64,000 nt of DNA from Enterococcus mundtii (lineage in GTDB: Bacteria; Bacillota; Bacilli; Lactobacillales; Enterococcaceae): positions 1,885,501 through 1,949,500 of the forward strand of contig NZ_CP025473.1 in the NCBI RefSeq assembly GCF_003957375.1, written 5' to 3'. Below are positions 36,551-50,001 of this stretch, piece after piece; within the stretch, counting starts at the first letter, position 1; the number at the start of each line of letters is the position of its first letter. Both the position numbers and the translations under genes were made by a program. Under the pieces are notes generated by a model. That model was not told where the DNA came from. It worked only from the letters and a program-made list of their open reading frames with translations, and searched no databases.

Positions 36551-37852
36551 TTAAGCGATTGTTTGTGGTGTTTTTTCGATTGGTGTTTCTTCCACGCTTA
36601 CACGTTCCACATCTGCACCTAATTGTTGCAATTTAATATGGAAATTATAATAGCCACGATCTAAATATTTCAGGTTACGAACGCGTGTGATTCCATTTGC
36701 TTTCAAACCAGCTAATACGAGCGCTGCTGCTGCTCTTAGATCTGTTGCATAGACTTCAGCACCTTGTAATTCGTGATTACCATCCATGATCGCAATGTTG
36801 CCATCGATTTTTACATGGGCATTCATTCTGCGCATTTCTTCAAGATGTTGGAAACGGTTCTCAAAGACTGTTTCAGTCACAACACTTGTACCTTCTGCAA
36901 CCAACTGGATAGCAGTCATTTGTGCTTGCATATCCGTTGGGAAACCAGGATGTGGCATTGTTTTTACATCTGTTGGTAAAATATGTTTTGGTCCGATGAC
37001 ACGAACGCCACCGTCTTCTTCAGTGATCGTTGCACCCATTTCGATCAATTTAGAGATCAATGGACGATTATGCTCAGAAATCGCATCAGCGATCAATAGA
37101 TTGCCTTCAGTCATCGCTGCTGCTACCATGAAAGTACCGGCTTCGATACGGTCTTGGACGATTGAATGGTTGACTGCATGCAAATGATCAACGCCTTCGA
37201 TACGCATCGTTTCTGTACCAGCGCCATAAACATTCGCACCCATTTTATTTAAGATATTCGCTAAATCAACGATTTCAGGTTCACGTGCGACGTTTTCAAT
37301 GATCGTCGTGCCTTTTGCTTTGACAGCAGCCATCATGATGTTTTGTGTCGCACCAACACTTGGAAAATCTAAATAGATCGTATTTCCGATCAGTTGATCG
37401 GCGATTGCTTCGATATAACCATTCTTTTGAATGATTTTTGCACCCAAGGCTTGAAAACCTTTTAGGTGTAAATCAATCGGACGTTTTCCAATCGCACATC
37501 CACCAGGCATTGCAACTTTGGCATGACCATTTCTAGCCAATAATGGTCCCATCACAACGATTGACGCACGCATTTGGCTTACGTATTCATAAGGTGCTTC
37601 AATTTCTAATTCTCTCGATGCATCAAGTGTCACACGATTATTCTCTTCATCAAACGCTACATCTACGTTCAAATGACGGATCACTTGATTCATAGTGAAC
37701 ACGTCAGAAAGAATTGGCACATTATCTAAAACGGTCGTTCCTTCTTCAGCCAATAAACTTGCGGCTAAAATCGGCAATACCGCATTCTTTGCTCCTTCGA
37801 TCTTTACTGTTCCTTTTAATTGATTGCCACCTTTTACGATGATCTCTTCCAT
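36551..37852 (-). CDS. murA: UDP-N-acetylglucosamine 1-carboxyvinyltransferase
   Basis: Catalyses the first committed step of peptidoglycan synthesis, adding enolpyruvate to UDP-GlcNAc; it is the fosfomycin target. The 433-residue protein has the N-terminal lysine in EGAKNAVLP and the catalytic cysteine in [15 protein letters not shown] near residue 117. GGGGGG lies six bases before the ATG. Its place beside the atp operon and a DUF1146 gene is the usual Firmicute position of murA1. Confidence 0.96.
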   Translation of the reverse strand: MEEIIVKGGNQLKGTVKIEGAKNAVLPILAASLLAEEGTTVLDNVPILSDVFTMNQVIRHLNVDVAFDEENNRVTLDASRELEIEAPYEYVSQMRASIVVMGPLLARNGHAKVAMPGGCAIGKRPIDLHLKGFQALGAKIIQKNGYIEAIADQLIGNTIYLDFPSVGATQNIMMAAVKAKGTTIIENVAREPEIVDLANILNKMGANVYGAGTETMRIEGVDHLHAVNHSIVQDRIEAGTFMVAAAMTEGNLLIADAISEHNRPLISKLIEMGATITEEDGGVRVIGPKHILPTDVKTMPHPGFPTDMQAQMTAIQLVAEGTSVVTETVFENRFQHLEEMRRMNAHVKIDGNIAIMDGNHELQGAEVYATDLRAAAALVLAGLKANGITRVRNLKYLDRGYYNFHIKLQQLGADVERVSVEETPIEKTPQTIA

Positions 37853-37947
37853 GTTGTTCCCCCCAAAAAAATCCGTTGAGTATACATTCGCTCAAAATCT
37901 TTTTTATTATATCACTTCTTGTTTTAAAATAGTACCTTTTTTTAAAA

Positions 37948-38181
37948 TTATAGGCTGACGAAAAGATTTCGACATAGCGCAATGATCTCTAAGAAAAAAC
38001 TGCTCGCTGTATACCCTAAAAAAATTGAAAAAAGGACAATTGCCATTCTAATTTGTGTCGTATGCATTGAACGAAAAAAAGCGTCAACGCGTAAAGAACG
38101 CAAAGACCAAAAGGCTAAGTAAATAAATGCCAAATGACTAACGATCCGAATGATTGCATCAATACCATATACTTGCATCAT
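37948..38181 (-). CDS. DUF1146 (YwzB-like) membrane protein
   Basis: A 77-residue protein with two hydrophobic helices separated by a basic loop (RSLRVDAFFRSMHT), the pattern of DUF1146. In Bacillus and lactic acid bacteria it lies between the atp operon and murA, as here. Two adjacent ATGs (38181 and 38178) follow AAGGG; either may be used. Function unknown. Confidence 0.8.
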   Translation of the reverse strand: MMQVYGIDAIIRIVSHLAFIYLAFWSLRSLRVDAFFRSMHTTQIRMAIVLFSIFLGYTASSFFLEIIALCRNLFVSL

Positions 38182-38417
38182 TACGCCCTTTCTAACAAAT
38201 GTTTTTTATAACTAACACACTGATGATACCATAAAATTTATAAAAGTAGAAATTATTGGTTGTAAAAATGATAAATCTCTGTAATTTTCTTGACAAACTC
38301 TGAAAAATGGATGAAAAATATCATTTCTTTACACTAAAAAAATAAATTTTATCCTAACAATGAATGACAAAGAAAAGACACTACATTAATAGAAAAAATC
38401 GCAAAATTTTAACATGG

Positions 38418-38536
38418 TATAGTAAATCTATGTCCTTCCGTATCCTTACTGTTGACCGTTTATTAAAAAAGAAGAGATCGGAAAACACACGTGGATGCAT
38501 TAGCACCCCTAAGTGTTTGTCCCGATCTCTTCTTTT
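38418..38536 (+). other. Non-coding interval with promoter-like and terminator signals
   Basis: The interval 38182-38583 between DUF1146 and atpC holds no gene that I support. It contains the atp terminator hairpin (38464-38536) and, on the plus strand, an extended -10 (TGG then TATAGT, 38418-38423) 40 bases before that hairpin. A short plus-strand RNA ending there is possible. The minus-strand promoter of DUF1146-murA must also lie here. Confidence 0.3.
38464..38536. terminator. Terminator of the atp operon
   Basis: GAAGAGATCGG (38471-38481) pairs with CCGATCTCTTC (38522-38532), with an inner AACAC/GTGTT pair. On the minus strand it is followed by a T run, 50 bases after the atpC stop. Confidence 0.75.
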
Positions 38537-38583
38537 GGGAGTGGTTCTCCCTCCATAATTCAATTAATTGTCAATTATAGTAA

Positions 38584-39006
38584 TCACTTATGTTTTGATA
38601 CATTGATACGGTTCACTGCGCGGTGTAACGCAACAGTTGCTCGTTTCAGTTCATTCTTATCCTCTTTTTGTTTGGCTTCTTCGATTTGGCGTTCAGCACG
38701 TTGTTTTGCACGTTCTGCTCGAGTTACGTCGATATCTCGTTCACGTTCCGCACTATCTGCAACGATTGAAACTAAGTTATCGCGAACTTCCATGATGCCA
38801 CCGTTCACAGCGATCCAGTCAACGTGTGTATCTGAATCTGTCCGTTTCACACGAACTTCATCAATTGTTAAAGGCACGATGATGGGCGCATGTTGCGGTA
38901 AAATACCAAGTTCACCAGCAGTAGTTCGTGCAACAACGATTGCCGCATGGTGATCATAAACTAAACCATCGGGAGTAACCACATTAACAGTTAAATATTG
39001 ATCCAT
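38584..39006 (-). CDS. atpC: F1Fo ATP synthase subunit epsilon
   Basis: A 140-residue subunit with an N-terminal beta barrel ([13 protein letters not shown]) and a C-terminal helical hairpin rich in R, E and K. It forms part of the central stalk and restrains ATP hydrolysis. Last gene of atpB-E-F-H-A-G-D-C, 13 bases after atpD. Confidence 0.95.
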   Translation of the reverse strand: MDQYLTVNVVTPDGLVYDHHAAIVVARTTAGELGILPQHAPIIVPLTIDEVRVKRTDSDTHVDWIAVNGGIMEVRDNLVSIVADSAERERDIDVTRAERAKQRAERQIEEAKQKEDKNELKRATVALHRAVNRINVSKHK

Positions 39007-39019
39007 GGGGCACCCCTTT

Positions 39020-41351
<2,332 letters not shown>

Positions 41352-41364
41352 TCATCTCACCTCA

Positions 41365-42930
<1,566 letters not shown>

Positions 42931-42943
42931 CTACCTCTTTGTA

Positions 42944-43486
42944 CTATCTATTTAATTGATTACGCAATTTTTCCAACTGCGTCCGAATGCTTCCGTCGAT
43001 CACTTGATGATCTGCTTCTACAATTGCCCCACCAATGATCGTAGAATCAACTTGTTGCTTCAATTCGACCGTTTGATAGTTCATTGTTTTAGCGACATTT
43101 TCTTCAAGTCTAGTCAATTGTTCCGCTGAAAGTGGGACTGCTGTAGTCACACTTCCTAGTAACAAACCATTATTTTCATTGTAACGATGTTCATATTCAT
43201 CGATCATCAAAGGTAGATCGTTCATCCGATTGTACATGAACACGACTTCTAAAAAGTTTTTTACGATTCCTTGATAACCACTGACTAATTTGTCCATGAT
43301 CAATCGCTTTTCATGCGGTTCCAATCGAACATCACTAAGGACACTCCCTAATTCAGGAACATCAGCATAGATATTACGTAGACTAAGAAGTTCTTGGTAA
43401 ATTTCTTCTGTATTATTTGAATCGATCGCCAGTTCAAATAATGCTTTTCCGTAACGTCTACCTACTGTGTATTTATCTAGTTTCAT
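42944..43486 (-). CDS. atpH: F1Fo ATP synthase subunit delta
   Basis: A 180-residue subunit of the peripheral stalk. The N-terminal helical domain begins YTVGRRYGKALFELA, and the C-terminal KQQVDSTIIGGAIVEADHQ with DGSIRTQLEKL is the family signature. It overlaps atpF by 14 bases, indicating coupled translation of the two stalk subunits. Confidence 0.96.
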   Translation of the reverse strand: MKLDKYTVGRRYGKALFELAIDSNNTEEIYQELLSLRNIYADVPELGSVLSDVRLEPHEKRLIMDKLVSGYQGIVKNFLEVVFMYNRMNDLPLMIDEYEHRYNENNGLLLGSVTTAVPLSAEQLTRLEENVAKTMNYQTVELKQQVDSTIIGGAIVEADHQVIDGSIRTQLEKLRNQLNR

Positions 43487-43997
43487 TTGACGAACCTAGA
43501 CCTTCGATATATTGATTGATTAAAGATTCGTGCATTTCTGGAGATAATTCTTTATTCAAGATTTTTTCCGCGATTTGAAGAGAAAGTTCTGCTACATCGT
43601 CTTTGACTGAGTTCAAGGCCGTATCACGTTCCATCGTGATATCCGATTGGGCTTTACTTTTTAGACGAGCAACTTCTTCTTGCGTCTCCTTCAAAATATT
43701 TTGGCGGCTTAATTCTCCACTTTCTTTCGCATGTTTGATGATATCCGCAGCATCAGAGCGAGAAGCCAACAATTGTTGCTCACGTTCTTGTTCTAATTTT
43801 GCTGATTTGATGCGAGATTGTTCTGCAGAATCTAAATCATTGGCGATCTTATCTTCACGTTTTTTCAAAATATCGCTGATCGGTCCCCACGCAAAGTGTT
43901 TTAATAGGACCATTAATATCAAAAATGAGCCGCTGACAACGATGATATTACCTAACATCGGATTGCCAACTTCTGCAATTGCCAATTGATTCAGCAT
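43473..43997 (-). CDS. atpF: F1Fo ATP synthase subunit b
   Basis: A 174-residue subunit with a single N-terminal membrane helix (VVSGSFLILMVLLKHFAW) and a long charged helical stalk typical of subunit b, including ILKKREDKIANDLDSAEQSR. It anchors F1 to Fo as a dimer. It follows atpE after about 100 bases. Confidence 0.96.
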   Translation of the reverse strand: MLNQLAIAEVGNPMLGNIIVVSGSFLILMVLLKHFAWGPISDILKKREDKIANDLDSAEQSRIKSAKLEQEREQQLLASRSDAADIIKHAKESGELSRQNILKETQEEVARLKSKAQSDITMERDTALNSVKDDVAELSLQIAEKILNKELSPEMHESLINQYIEGLGSSNETR

Positions 43998-44098
43998 AGG
44001 TTAGCCTTCCTTTCTCTGAGAATCCAGTTTTCTTAGATTGCGTATTTAATAAAATAGTAGATAGCTTCTTTGACTATCGCGCAACCTGAGCATTTTTA

Positions 44099-44317
<219 letters not shown>

Positions 44318-44362
44318 TTACTTCCTCCTAAATAGTTTAAATAGTAATTAAATCTAGTTGTT

Positions 44363-45082
44363 TTACTCTTCTACTTCAATTTTGTGACTCATATATACCA
44401 TTGATAAAGTGACAAAGACAAATGCTTGGATGCTTCCGATAAATAATGAGAACGCGATCCAAACCATCTCTAACGGAATTGCTAAAGGCAATGAGAACCA
44501 GCCTAAGCTTGTCATCATTTTTGCGATTAAAGTTAGCAATACTTCTCCCGCATAAATATTCCCATAAAGACGTAAAGCAAGTGTTAACAAGTTTGTGAAC
44601 TCTTCGATCACCTTCATTGGAAACATAAAACTATAAGGTTTTAGGAACGAGTTGACAAAGTATCCTTTGAAGCCGAGCTTCTTCACCCCGAATAGATGAG
44701 TAAGTGTGATCATAATAAATGCCAATGTTAAAGTTACAAACGGGTCTGCTGTCGGACTTTTCCAAAGTGTCGTTTCGCTAGGTAAGACGATTTTTGTAAC
44801 TAATCCGATATTGTTCGCAACAAAAACGAAGAGAAACAAGGTAAATGCCAATAAATGAAAATTATTCAATTCTTTTCTAGGCACATTATCTGTCACGATC
44901 CCTCGTGTAAAATCAATGACCCATTCAAGTGCATTTTGCTTTCCAGTTGGCTTCATCTTTAGATTTCTTGTAAAGAAGTAAACTAAAAAGAAAACGATCA
45001 AACAAGTTAACAACACCATCAAACAAACAGTTCCATCAAACCAAACCGGTCCAATGTGAAACGTTAGCGAGCGTTCATCCAA
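44363..45082 (-). CDS. atpB: F1Fo ATP synthase subunit a
   Basis: A 239-residue membrane subunit forming the proton half-channels. The essential arginine lies in LLTLALRLYGNIYAGE near residue 170, and the C-terminal IQAFVFVTLSMVYMS is conserved. It is the first gene of the operon; no atpI is present upstream. A clear promoter lies at 45171-45199, about 90 bases before the start. Confidence 0.96.
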   Translation of the reverse strand: MDERSLTFHIGPVWFDGTVCLMVLLTCLIVFFLVYFFTRNLKMKPTGKQNALEWVIDFTRGIVTDNVPRKELNNFHLLAFTLFLFVFVANNIGLVTKIVLPSETTLWKSPTADPFVTLTLAFIMITLTHLFGVKKLGFKGYFVNSFLKPYSFMFPMKVIEEFTNLLTLALRLYGNIYAGEVLLTLIAKMMTSLGWFSLPLAIPLEMVWIAFSLFIGSIQAFVFVTLSMVYMSHKIEVEE

Positions 45083-45170
45083 TCCATTTCACCTCTTTTC
45101 CCCGAATTTCACATAAAATCAATTTCATGTGTGTATCTGGTTTTTCTTTATCGTTTTCTAACCAAACGGT

Positions 45171-45199
45171 ATCATACCACCACGAAATAGAAATTTCAA
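45171..45199 (-). promoter_or_regulatory. atp operon promoter
   Basis: On the minus strand TTGAAA (45194-45199) and TATGAT (45171-45176) are spaced by exactly 17 bases, about 90 bases before atpB, giving an untranslated leader of some 80 bases. The rest of 45083-45383 shows only AT-rich sequence and a short hairpin at the smpB stop. Confidence 0.75.
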
Positions 45200-45383
45200 A
45201 GTATTTTCATGAAAATTAGACACTTTTTTATTTCAGTCTAAAAATCATCAAAAACATGGATGATATGATGCCTGGAAACTCAGAAAAAACCTGTGATAAT
45301 CATGTTTCATCAGATTAAATGCTAACAAATTTTATCATTAAGTAAATCTAAAAGCACCGAATATGCGAAAAAGGATAATGAAA

Positions 45384-45848
45384 TTATCTAGAGAAATTTT
45401 TTAATGTACGATCAATTTGTCGATCCACATCTTTTCGCTTCAGATCTTCTCGCTTATCATACGATTTTTTCCCTTTGGCCAATCCGATCAAGACTTTCGC
45501 ATAGCCGTCTCGGATATAGACTTTCAATGGAACAATCGTGATTCCGGTATTTTTTGTTTCATTCAATAAACGCGCAATTTGCTTTTTATGCAATAATAAT
45601 TTTCTAGTTCTTAGTGGATCATGATTAAAGATATTCCCTTGTTCATAAGGGCTGACATGGACATTATGCAAAAAAGCTTCGCCGTTTCTCACACGAACAA
45701 ATCCATCTTTTAAGTTGATACGACTATTGCGAATAGATTTGATCTCTGTACCTTGTAAAACCATTCCTGCTTCCATTGTGTCGATGATCGAATAATCATG
45801 GCGAGCTTTTTTATTTTGCGCAATCAGTTTTCCCTCGCCTTTTGGCAT
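45384..45848 (-). CDS. smpB: SsrA-binding protein SmpB
   Basis: Delivers tmRNA to stalled ribosomes for trans-translation. The 154-residue protein has the beta-barrel motif [14 protein letters not shown] near residue 30 and the basic C-terminal tail [16 protein letters not shown]. The start at 45848 has GGGGG eight bases upstream; the longer frame begins at a TTG within that SD. It follows rnr by 33 bases, the usual partnership since RNase R degrades mRNAs rescued by tmRNA. The tmRNA gene itself is not in the window. Confidence 0.96.
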   Translation of the reverse strand: MPKGEGKLIAQNKKARHDYSIIDTMEAGMVLQGTEIKSIRNSRINLKDGFVRVRNGEAFLHNVHVSPYEQGNIFNHDPLRTRKLLLHKKQIARLLNETKNTGITIVPLKVYIRDGYAKVLIGLAKGKKSYDKREDLKRKDVDRQIDRTLKNFSR

Positions 45849-45881
45849 TGGACATTCCCCCAATTCATTTTCATTTTTTAT

Positions 45882-48245
45882 TTATTTTTTCTTTTTCTTC
45901 TTGGTGACGCCTTTGTAAAAAGGTTTTTTCCCTTTTTTCCCTTTTCCTTTTTTTGGACCATATTTACTATCGGCTTTTTTCGGACGTTTTTTCTTGTCCG
46001 TTTGCCGTCCATTTGAATGTTTTGAAGAACCTCTATTCGCTTCTTTTCTTCTTCCTTTTGGCGCTTCTAACGGTGCCAATTCCTCTGCGGAGACTAATTC
46101 GAAATCAATCGCTCGCTCAGTAGGATCAGCCTTTACTACTTTTACCCGTACTTTTTGTCCGATCTTGAAGGTTAATCCTGTCCGCTCACCAACGAGCGCT
46201 AGATGGTTTTCAATGTAGTGGAAATAATCTTGTTTCAATTCATTGATATGGATCAAACCTTCTACTGTATTTGGAAGTTCGATGAATAACCCGAATTTCA
46301 CCACAGAGCTGATGATCCCATCAAATTCTTCTCCCACTTTATCCATCATAAACTCGGCTTTCTTCATTGAGTCCACTTCACGTTCTGTTTCAACTGCACG
46401 TCGCTCCATTTTCGAGCTATGATCGGCAATATCAGGCAGTGCATTTTCCCAATGCGTCTGATTGCTTTCACTTGGATCTTGACCATATGAACGAATCAAA
46501 CGATGCACGATCAAGTCTGGATAACGACGGATCGGTGAGGTGAAATGTGTATAGTACTCTGCTGCTAATCCGTAATGACCAAAATTATCCTCAGAATAGC
46601 GTGCTTGTTGCATACTTCTTAACAACATGGTATTGATCACTGCTGACTCCGGTTTTTCTTCAACATCTTCGATCACTTTTTGTAAGTCCTTAGGTGTGAT
46701 CGTGCCCTTCGTTCCTTTGACTAAAATTCCTAAAGCAGATGCAAAATCAAAGAATCGTTGCATTTTCTCTTCTTTTGGTTGCTCATGGATACGATAAATA
46801 AAAGGGAAATTCGCACGTGAGTAATGTTCTGCTACCGTTTCATTGGCTGCTAACATAAAGGATTCAATCAAACGTTCTCCTACACCACGACTCCGCAAGA
46901 GGATATCATGAGGGTGACCGTCTGGATCAACCATGATTTTGGCTTCCCGATCTTCAAAAGAGATCGCACCACGACGAATACGCATCGTCTCTAAGATCTC
47001 ATGCAACTCACTCATCGCTTGAAACATAGGAACCAATGATTCGTAGCGAGCCATCGTTTTTTCGTCTTGCTCTTCTAAGATCTGATTGACTGCTGTATAA
47101 GTCATTCGCTCTGTTGTTTGGATCACACTTGGAAAAATCTCATGAGAAACGATTTTCCCTGTTGGGTCGATCTCCATTTCACAACTCATCGTTAAACGAG
47201 GAACCTTAGGATTCAGCGAACAAATACCATTTGATAAACGTTGCGGGATCATCGGAATCACACGATCAGTCAAATACACACTCGTTCCACGTTCATAGGC
47301 TTCACGATCTAATTGACTGCCTTCTGTCACATAGTATGAAACATCAGCAATGTGGACGCCTAAAAAGTAATTTCCATTATCTAACTTTCTAACTGTGACT
47401 GCATCATCTAAATCTTTGGCATCTTCGCCATCGATCGTTACGATTAATTGGTCACGTAAATCCCTGCGACCAATCAAATCTTTGTCGCTGATACTATCCG
47501 GTACAGCATCTGCTTCGCTTAAAACATCATCCGGAAACTGGGGCGGTATCCCATTGGCTACGACAATCGATAAAATATCCATGCCGGGATCATTCTTATG
47601 GCCAATGACTTGTTTGATGATTCCTTCTAAACTCGTTGCATAACTTTTTTCTGGATAATGGGTCAATTCGATCAGCACGATACTTCCATCTACTGGACGG
47701 ACACCTTCTGCTGCGGCGTACACTTTGAATTGATTCATTTTTTTATCTTTTGGAATGACTACTCCATAAAGATCCGTTTCTGCCATTTCATCTTCTGTAT
47801 AGGCGATGAACTCTCCGGCAATTTGTGTGGTTGCGCGTTGACGAATCTCAACGACCTTTCCTTCGGCTCCACGATCCGAAAAGGCATCCGCCGTTTTGAC
47901 GATATCGATTGCAACAGTATCTCCGTCCATCGCATAGCCAGTCGCTTCTTTGGGGATATACACATCATCTTCTTCAGGATCGATCGTGACAAACCCAAAT
48001 CCTCGCTCATTTGCGCGGAACGTTCCTTCAATCAAAATAGGTTGAAGTGGCAGTTTGATTTTTCCTTTTTTGGTAAATACGATACTTTGTTCTCTTTCCA
48101 TCTGTGCGATGGTTTGCACTAGTAATTTAAAATCTTCGCTTTTTTGAAAGCCAAGACCTTCAGCGATTTCTTCCATCGAAAAACTTTTCTTACGACTGCT
48201 TTCAATAAAGAAAATGATTTTTTCTTTTAATGTTTCTTTTGTCAT
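45882..48245 (-). CDS. rnr: Ribonuclease R
   Basis: A 787-residue 3'-5' exoribonuclease. Order: an N-terminal helix-turn-helix-like region, cold-shock domains (GFGFVTIDPEEDDVYI near 80), the RNB catalytic domain with IDGEDAKDLDDAV, an S1 domain (GIISSVVKFGLFIELPNTVEG) and a lysine-rich tail of about 75 residues. The acidic cluster that binds the metal ions is intact. It is encoded between est and smpB, with two bases separating it from est. Confidence 0.96.
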   Translation of the reverse strand: MTKETLKEKIIFFIESSRKKSFSMEEIAEGLGFQKSEDFKLLVQTIAQMEREQSIVFTKKGKIKLPLQPILIEGTFRANERGFGFVTIDPEEDDVYIPKEATGYAMDGDTVAIDIVKTADAFSDRGAEGKVVEIRQRATTQIAGEFIAYTEDEMAETDLYGVVIPKDKKMNQFKVYAAAEGVRPVDGSIVLIELTHYPEKSYATSLEGIIKQVIGHKNDPGMDILSIVVANGIPPQFPDDVLSEADAVPDSISDKDLIGRRDLRDQLIVTIDGEDAKDLDDAVTVRKLDNGNYFLGVHIADVSYYVTEGSQLDREAYERGTSVYLTDRVIPMIPQRLSNGICSLNPKVPRLTMSCEMEIDPTGKIVSHEIFPSVIQTTERMTYTAVNQILEEQDEKTMARYESLVPMFQAMSELHEILETMRIRRGAISFEDREAKIMVDPDGHPHDILLRSRGVGERLIESFMLAANETVAEHYSRANFPFIYRIHEQPKEEKMQRFFDFASALGILVKGTKGTITPKDLQKVIEDVEEKPESAVINTMLLRSMQQARYSEDNFGHYGLAAEYYTHFTSPIRRYPDLIVHRLIRSYGQDPSESNQTHWENALPDIADHSSKMERRAVETEREVDSMKKAEFMMDKVGEEFDGIISSVVKFGLFIELPNTVEGLIHINELKQDYFHYIENHLALVGERTGLTFKIGQKVRVKVVKADPTERAIDFELVSAEELAPLEAPKGRRKEANRGSSKHSNGRQTDKKKRPKKADSKYGPKKGKGKKGKKPFYKGVTKKKKKK

Positions 48246-48247
48246 TA

Positions 48248-48994
48248 TTATTCCTCATTCCAAGGTAAGTTCTCTAGAAAATCCAATACATCCTTTTCAA
48301 ACACTTTTCTTGCTATTCCTACTGTGATCACATGCTTACTTTCTGGATACCAGTGTAAGGAAATGTCAGTTTGCGTAAGTTTTTTTGCTGTCTCGTAGAC
48401 ACCATAAGGATCAATCATTTCATCTTGACCCGCTTGAGCCATGAATACTGGTTTTTGGATATCTGATAACTTACTTTCTGTTATTGCTGCTTGTTCTTGA
48501 ATATCTGTTAATTGTTGCTGTACTCGTGGCCGAAAGCTTTCGACTTTTTGTTCGATCATCGACTCCGATTCACCAGCAATTTTCAAGACCTGGCGTACAT
48601 AATTCTCAAAATTCTCCGGCACATGATTTTCTACTGGAGAAATTGGCGAACAAAAAAATCCGCCTCCTATCATCGAATATTCTGATAATGATCGAACGGC
48701 AAAAATGCCGCCCATCGACAATCCTAATACGGCGATGTCAGAAAATCCTTCATCGTTGAGAAACTGGATCGCTTGTTTCGTGTCTTGCCACCACGTCTCA
48801 GCGTCCTGTTCTAAGATTTCATTTGGAGCAAGCGTGCCATGTCCTGTAAACATTGGGGCATAGACCGAATAGTTTGATTTCTCTAAAAAACGGGCTAACA
48901 TCCGTACATCATTTGGACTACCTGAATACGCATGCAATAAGAGGATTGCACGCTTCCCATGTTTTTCATAAATAGGTTGTGGTAGACTTTTCAT
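48248..48994 (-). CDS. est: Carboxylesterase (est)
   Basis: A 248-residue alpha/beta hydrolase with nucleophile motif GLSMGG near residue 95, an acidic residue in GQDEMIDP and a histidine in ESKHVITV near the C-terminus, completing the triad. It matches the carboxylesterase encoded between secG and rnr in many Firmicutes. The start at 48994 has GAGGTG upstream. The natural ester substrate is unknown. Confidence 0.92.
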   Translation of the reverse strand: MKSLPQPIYEKHGKRAILLLHAYSGSPNDVRMLARFLEKSNYSVYAPMFTGHGTLAPNEILEQDAETWWQDTKQAIQFLNDEGFSDIAVLGLSMGGIFAVRSLSEYSMIGGGFFCSPISPVENHVPENFENYVRQVLKIAGESESMIEQKVESFRPRVQQQLTDIQEQAAITESKLSDIQKPVFMAQAGQDEMIDPYGVYETAKKLTQTDISLHWYPESKHVITVGIARKVFEKDVLDFLENLPWNEE

Positions 48995-49070
48995 TTTATT
49001 CACCTCATTAGCCTTATTTTACCATAGTTAGCAAATACCTTCTTATATAATGGTTCTTTTTCTATTCAAC

Positions 49071-49106
49071 AAAAAAGGTCTGGGAGCATTTCGTTTCCCA
49101 GACCTT
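49071..49106. terminator. Bidirectional terminator between secG and est
   Basis: AAGGTCTGGGA pairs with TCCCAGACCTT around an eight-base loop, with A/T runs on both sides. It shows that secG, although in the conserved order with est-rnr-smpB, is mostly uncoupled from them. Confidence 0.85.
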
Positions 49107-49197
49107 CTATTTTTTTGAACAATCGATGAACCATCCGTGTTTCCTCAAAAATCTAAATGAAGCAAATGATCACTTCTGATCATTGGTTTCGAACGAT

Positions 49198-49434
49198 CTA
49201 TTTAGAAGATAAAAATGCAAGTACGAATAACAGAATCATCCATACAGCGCCCATAACAGCTGTCGAGCGTTGCATTACTGCTTCAAATCCACGTGCTTTT
49301 TGCTTTCCGAATAATTGATCTGCGCCACCTGTAAATGCACTTGCTGCACTATTTTGTTTGCTTGGTTGCATCATGATCGCAATGACCATCATAATCGAGA
49401 TGACAATGACGATCCCTAAAATAATATTATACAT
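49198..49434 (-). CDS. secG: Preprotein translocase subunit SecG
   Basis: A 78-residue membrane protein with two helices flanking the conserved polar segment GGADQLFGKQKARGFE. It is the accessory subunit of SecYEG and works with the SecA encoded at 20738. The start at 49434 is preceded by AAAGGAGG at seven bases; the longer frame has no support. Confidence 0.95.
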   Translation of the reverse strand: MYNIILGIVIVISIMMVIAIMMQPSKQNSAASAFTGGADQLFGKQKARGFEAVMQRSTAVMGAVWMILLFVLAFLSSK

Positions 49435-49634
49435 CAAACAGCCTCCTTTCTCAAAATATCGTCCTTCTAACTTTATCACATAACACGTCTTGTGACAACA
49501 GTGTTTCATAAGATGGCCGATGTTTTAAAGAACATTTCTAGGCTTTTTCACATCGATTTTTTTGCATGTTCTATGACAAACGCTCCCCCTGTATCCTCAT
49601 CTAAAATCAATGCTTATTTGCTAACCATTGGCGC

Positions 49635-49913
49635 TTATTTACGCCAAACATCATGATATTCAACTTTTCTCTCAAACTCCGCTTTTGCGTAGGGACATAA
49701 CGGAATCACTTTTCTGCCAGTACGTCGGGCTACTTCCACTCCTGTAGCAACCAATTTTTCTGCTAATTTCTGTCCACGAAATGCAGGATCAACAAATGTA
49801 TGATCAATGATCATAATATCAGGACCAGCATCAGACCACGTCATTTCTCCTATTTCACTTTGTTCATCGTCCAATAACACTAAGCGATTCTTTTCTTCTT
49901 TGATTTCCATCAT
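49635..49913 (-). CDS. Small GNAT-like acetyltransferase (YjdJ type)
   Basis: A 92-residue protein of the short acetyltransferase group exemplified by YjdJ/Gcn5-related CG-type domains: FVDPAFRGQKLAEKLV provides the acetyl-CoA site and GRKVIPLCPYAKAEF is the diagnostic cysteine-containing motif. Two adjacent ATGs follow GGGAGAG. Substrate unknown; members are widespread and single-domain. Confidence 0.85.
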   Translation of the reverse strand: MMEIKEEKNRLVLLDDEQSEIGEMTWSDAGPDIMIIDHTFVDPAFRGQKLAEKLVATGVEVARRTGRKVIPLCPYAKAEFERKVEYHDVWRK

Positions 49914-50001
49914 TTCACTCTCCCAACCCTAAACTAACGAACAATTTCTTTATTCAACTTAAATTTTAACAGTCCTATTTTTTTCAAACAAACATTTTTA
50001 C

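Noticed and set aside
49504-49568. CGATGT/ACATCG hairpin followed by T run on the plus strand
   Set aside because: No plus-strand gene precedes it, and on the minus strand it lies upstream of secG without a U run; probably fortuitous.
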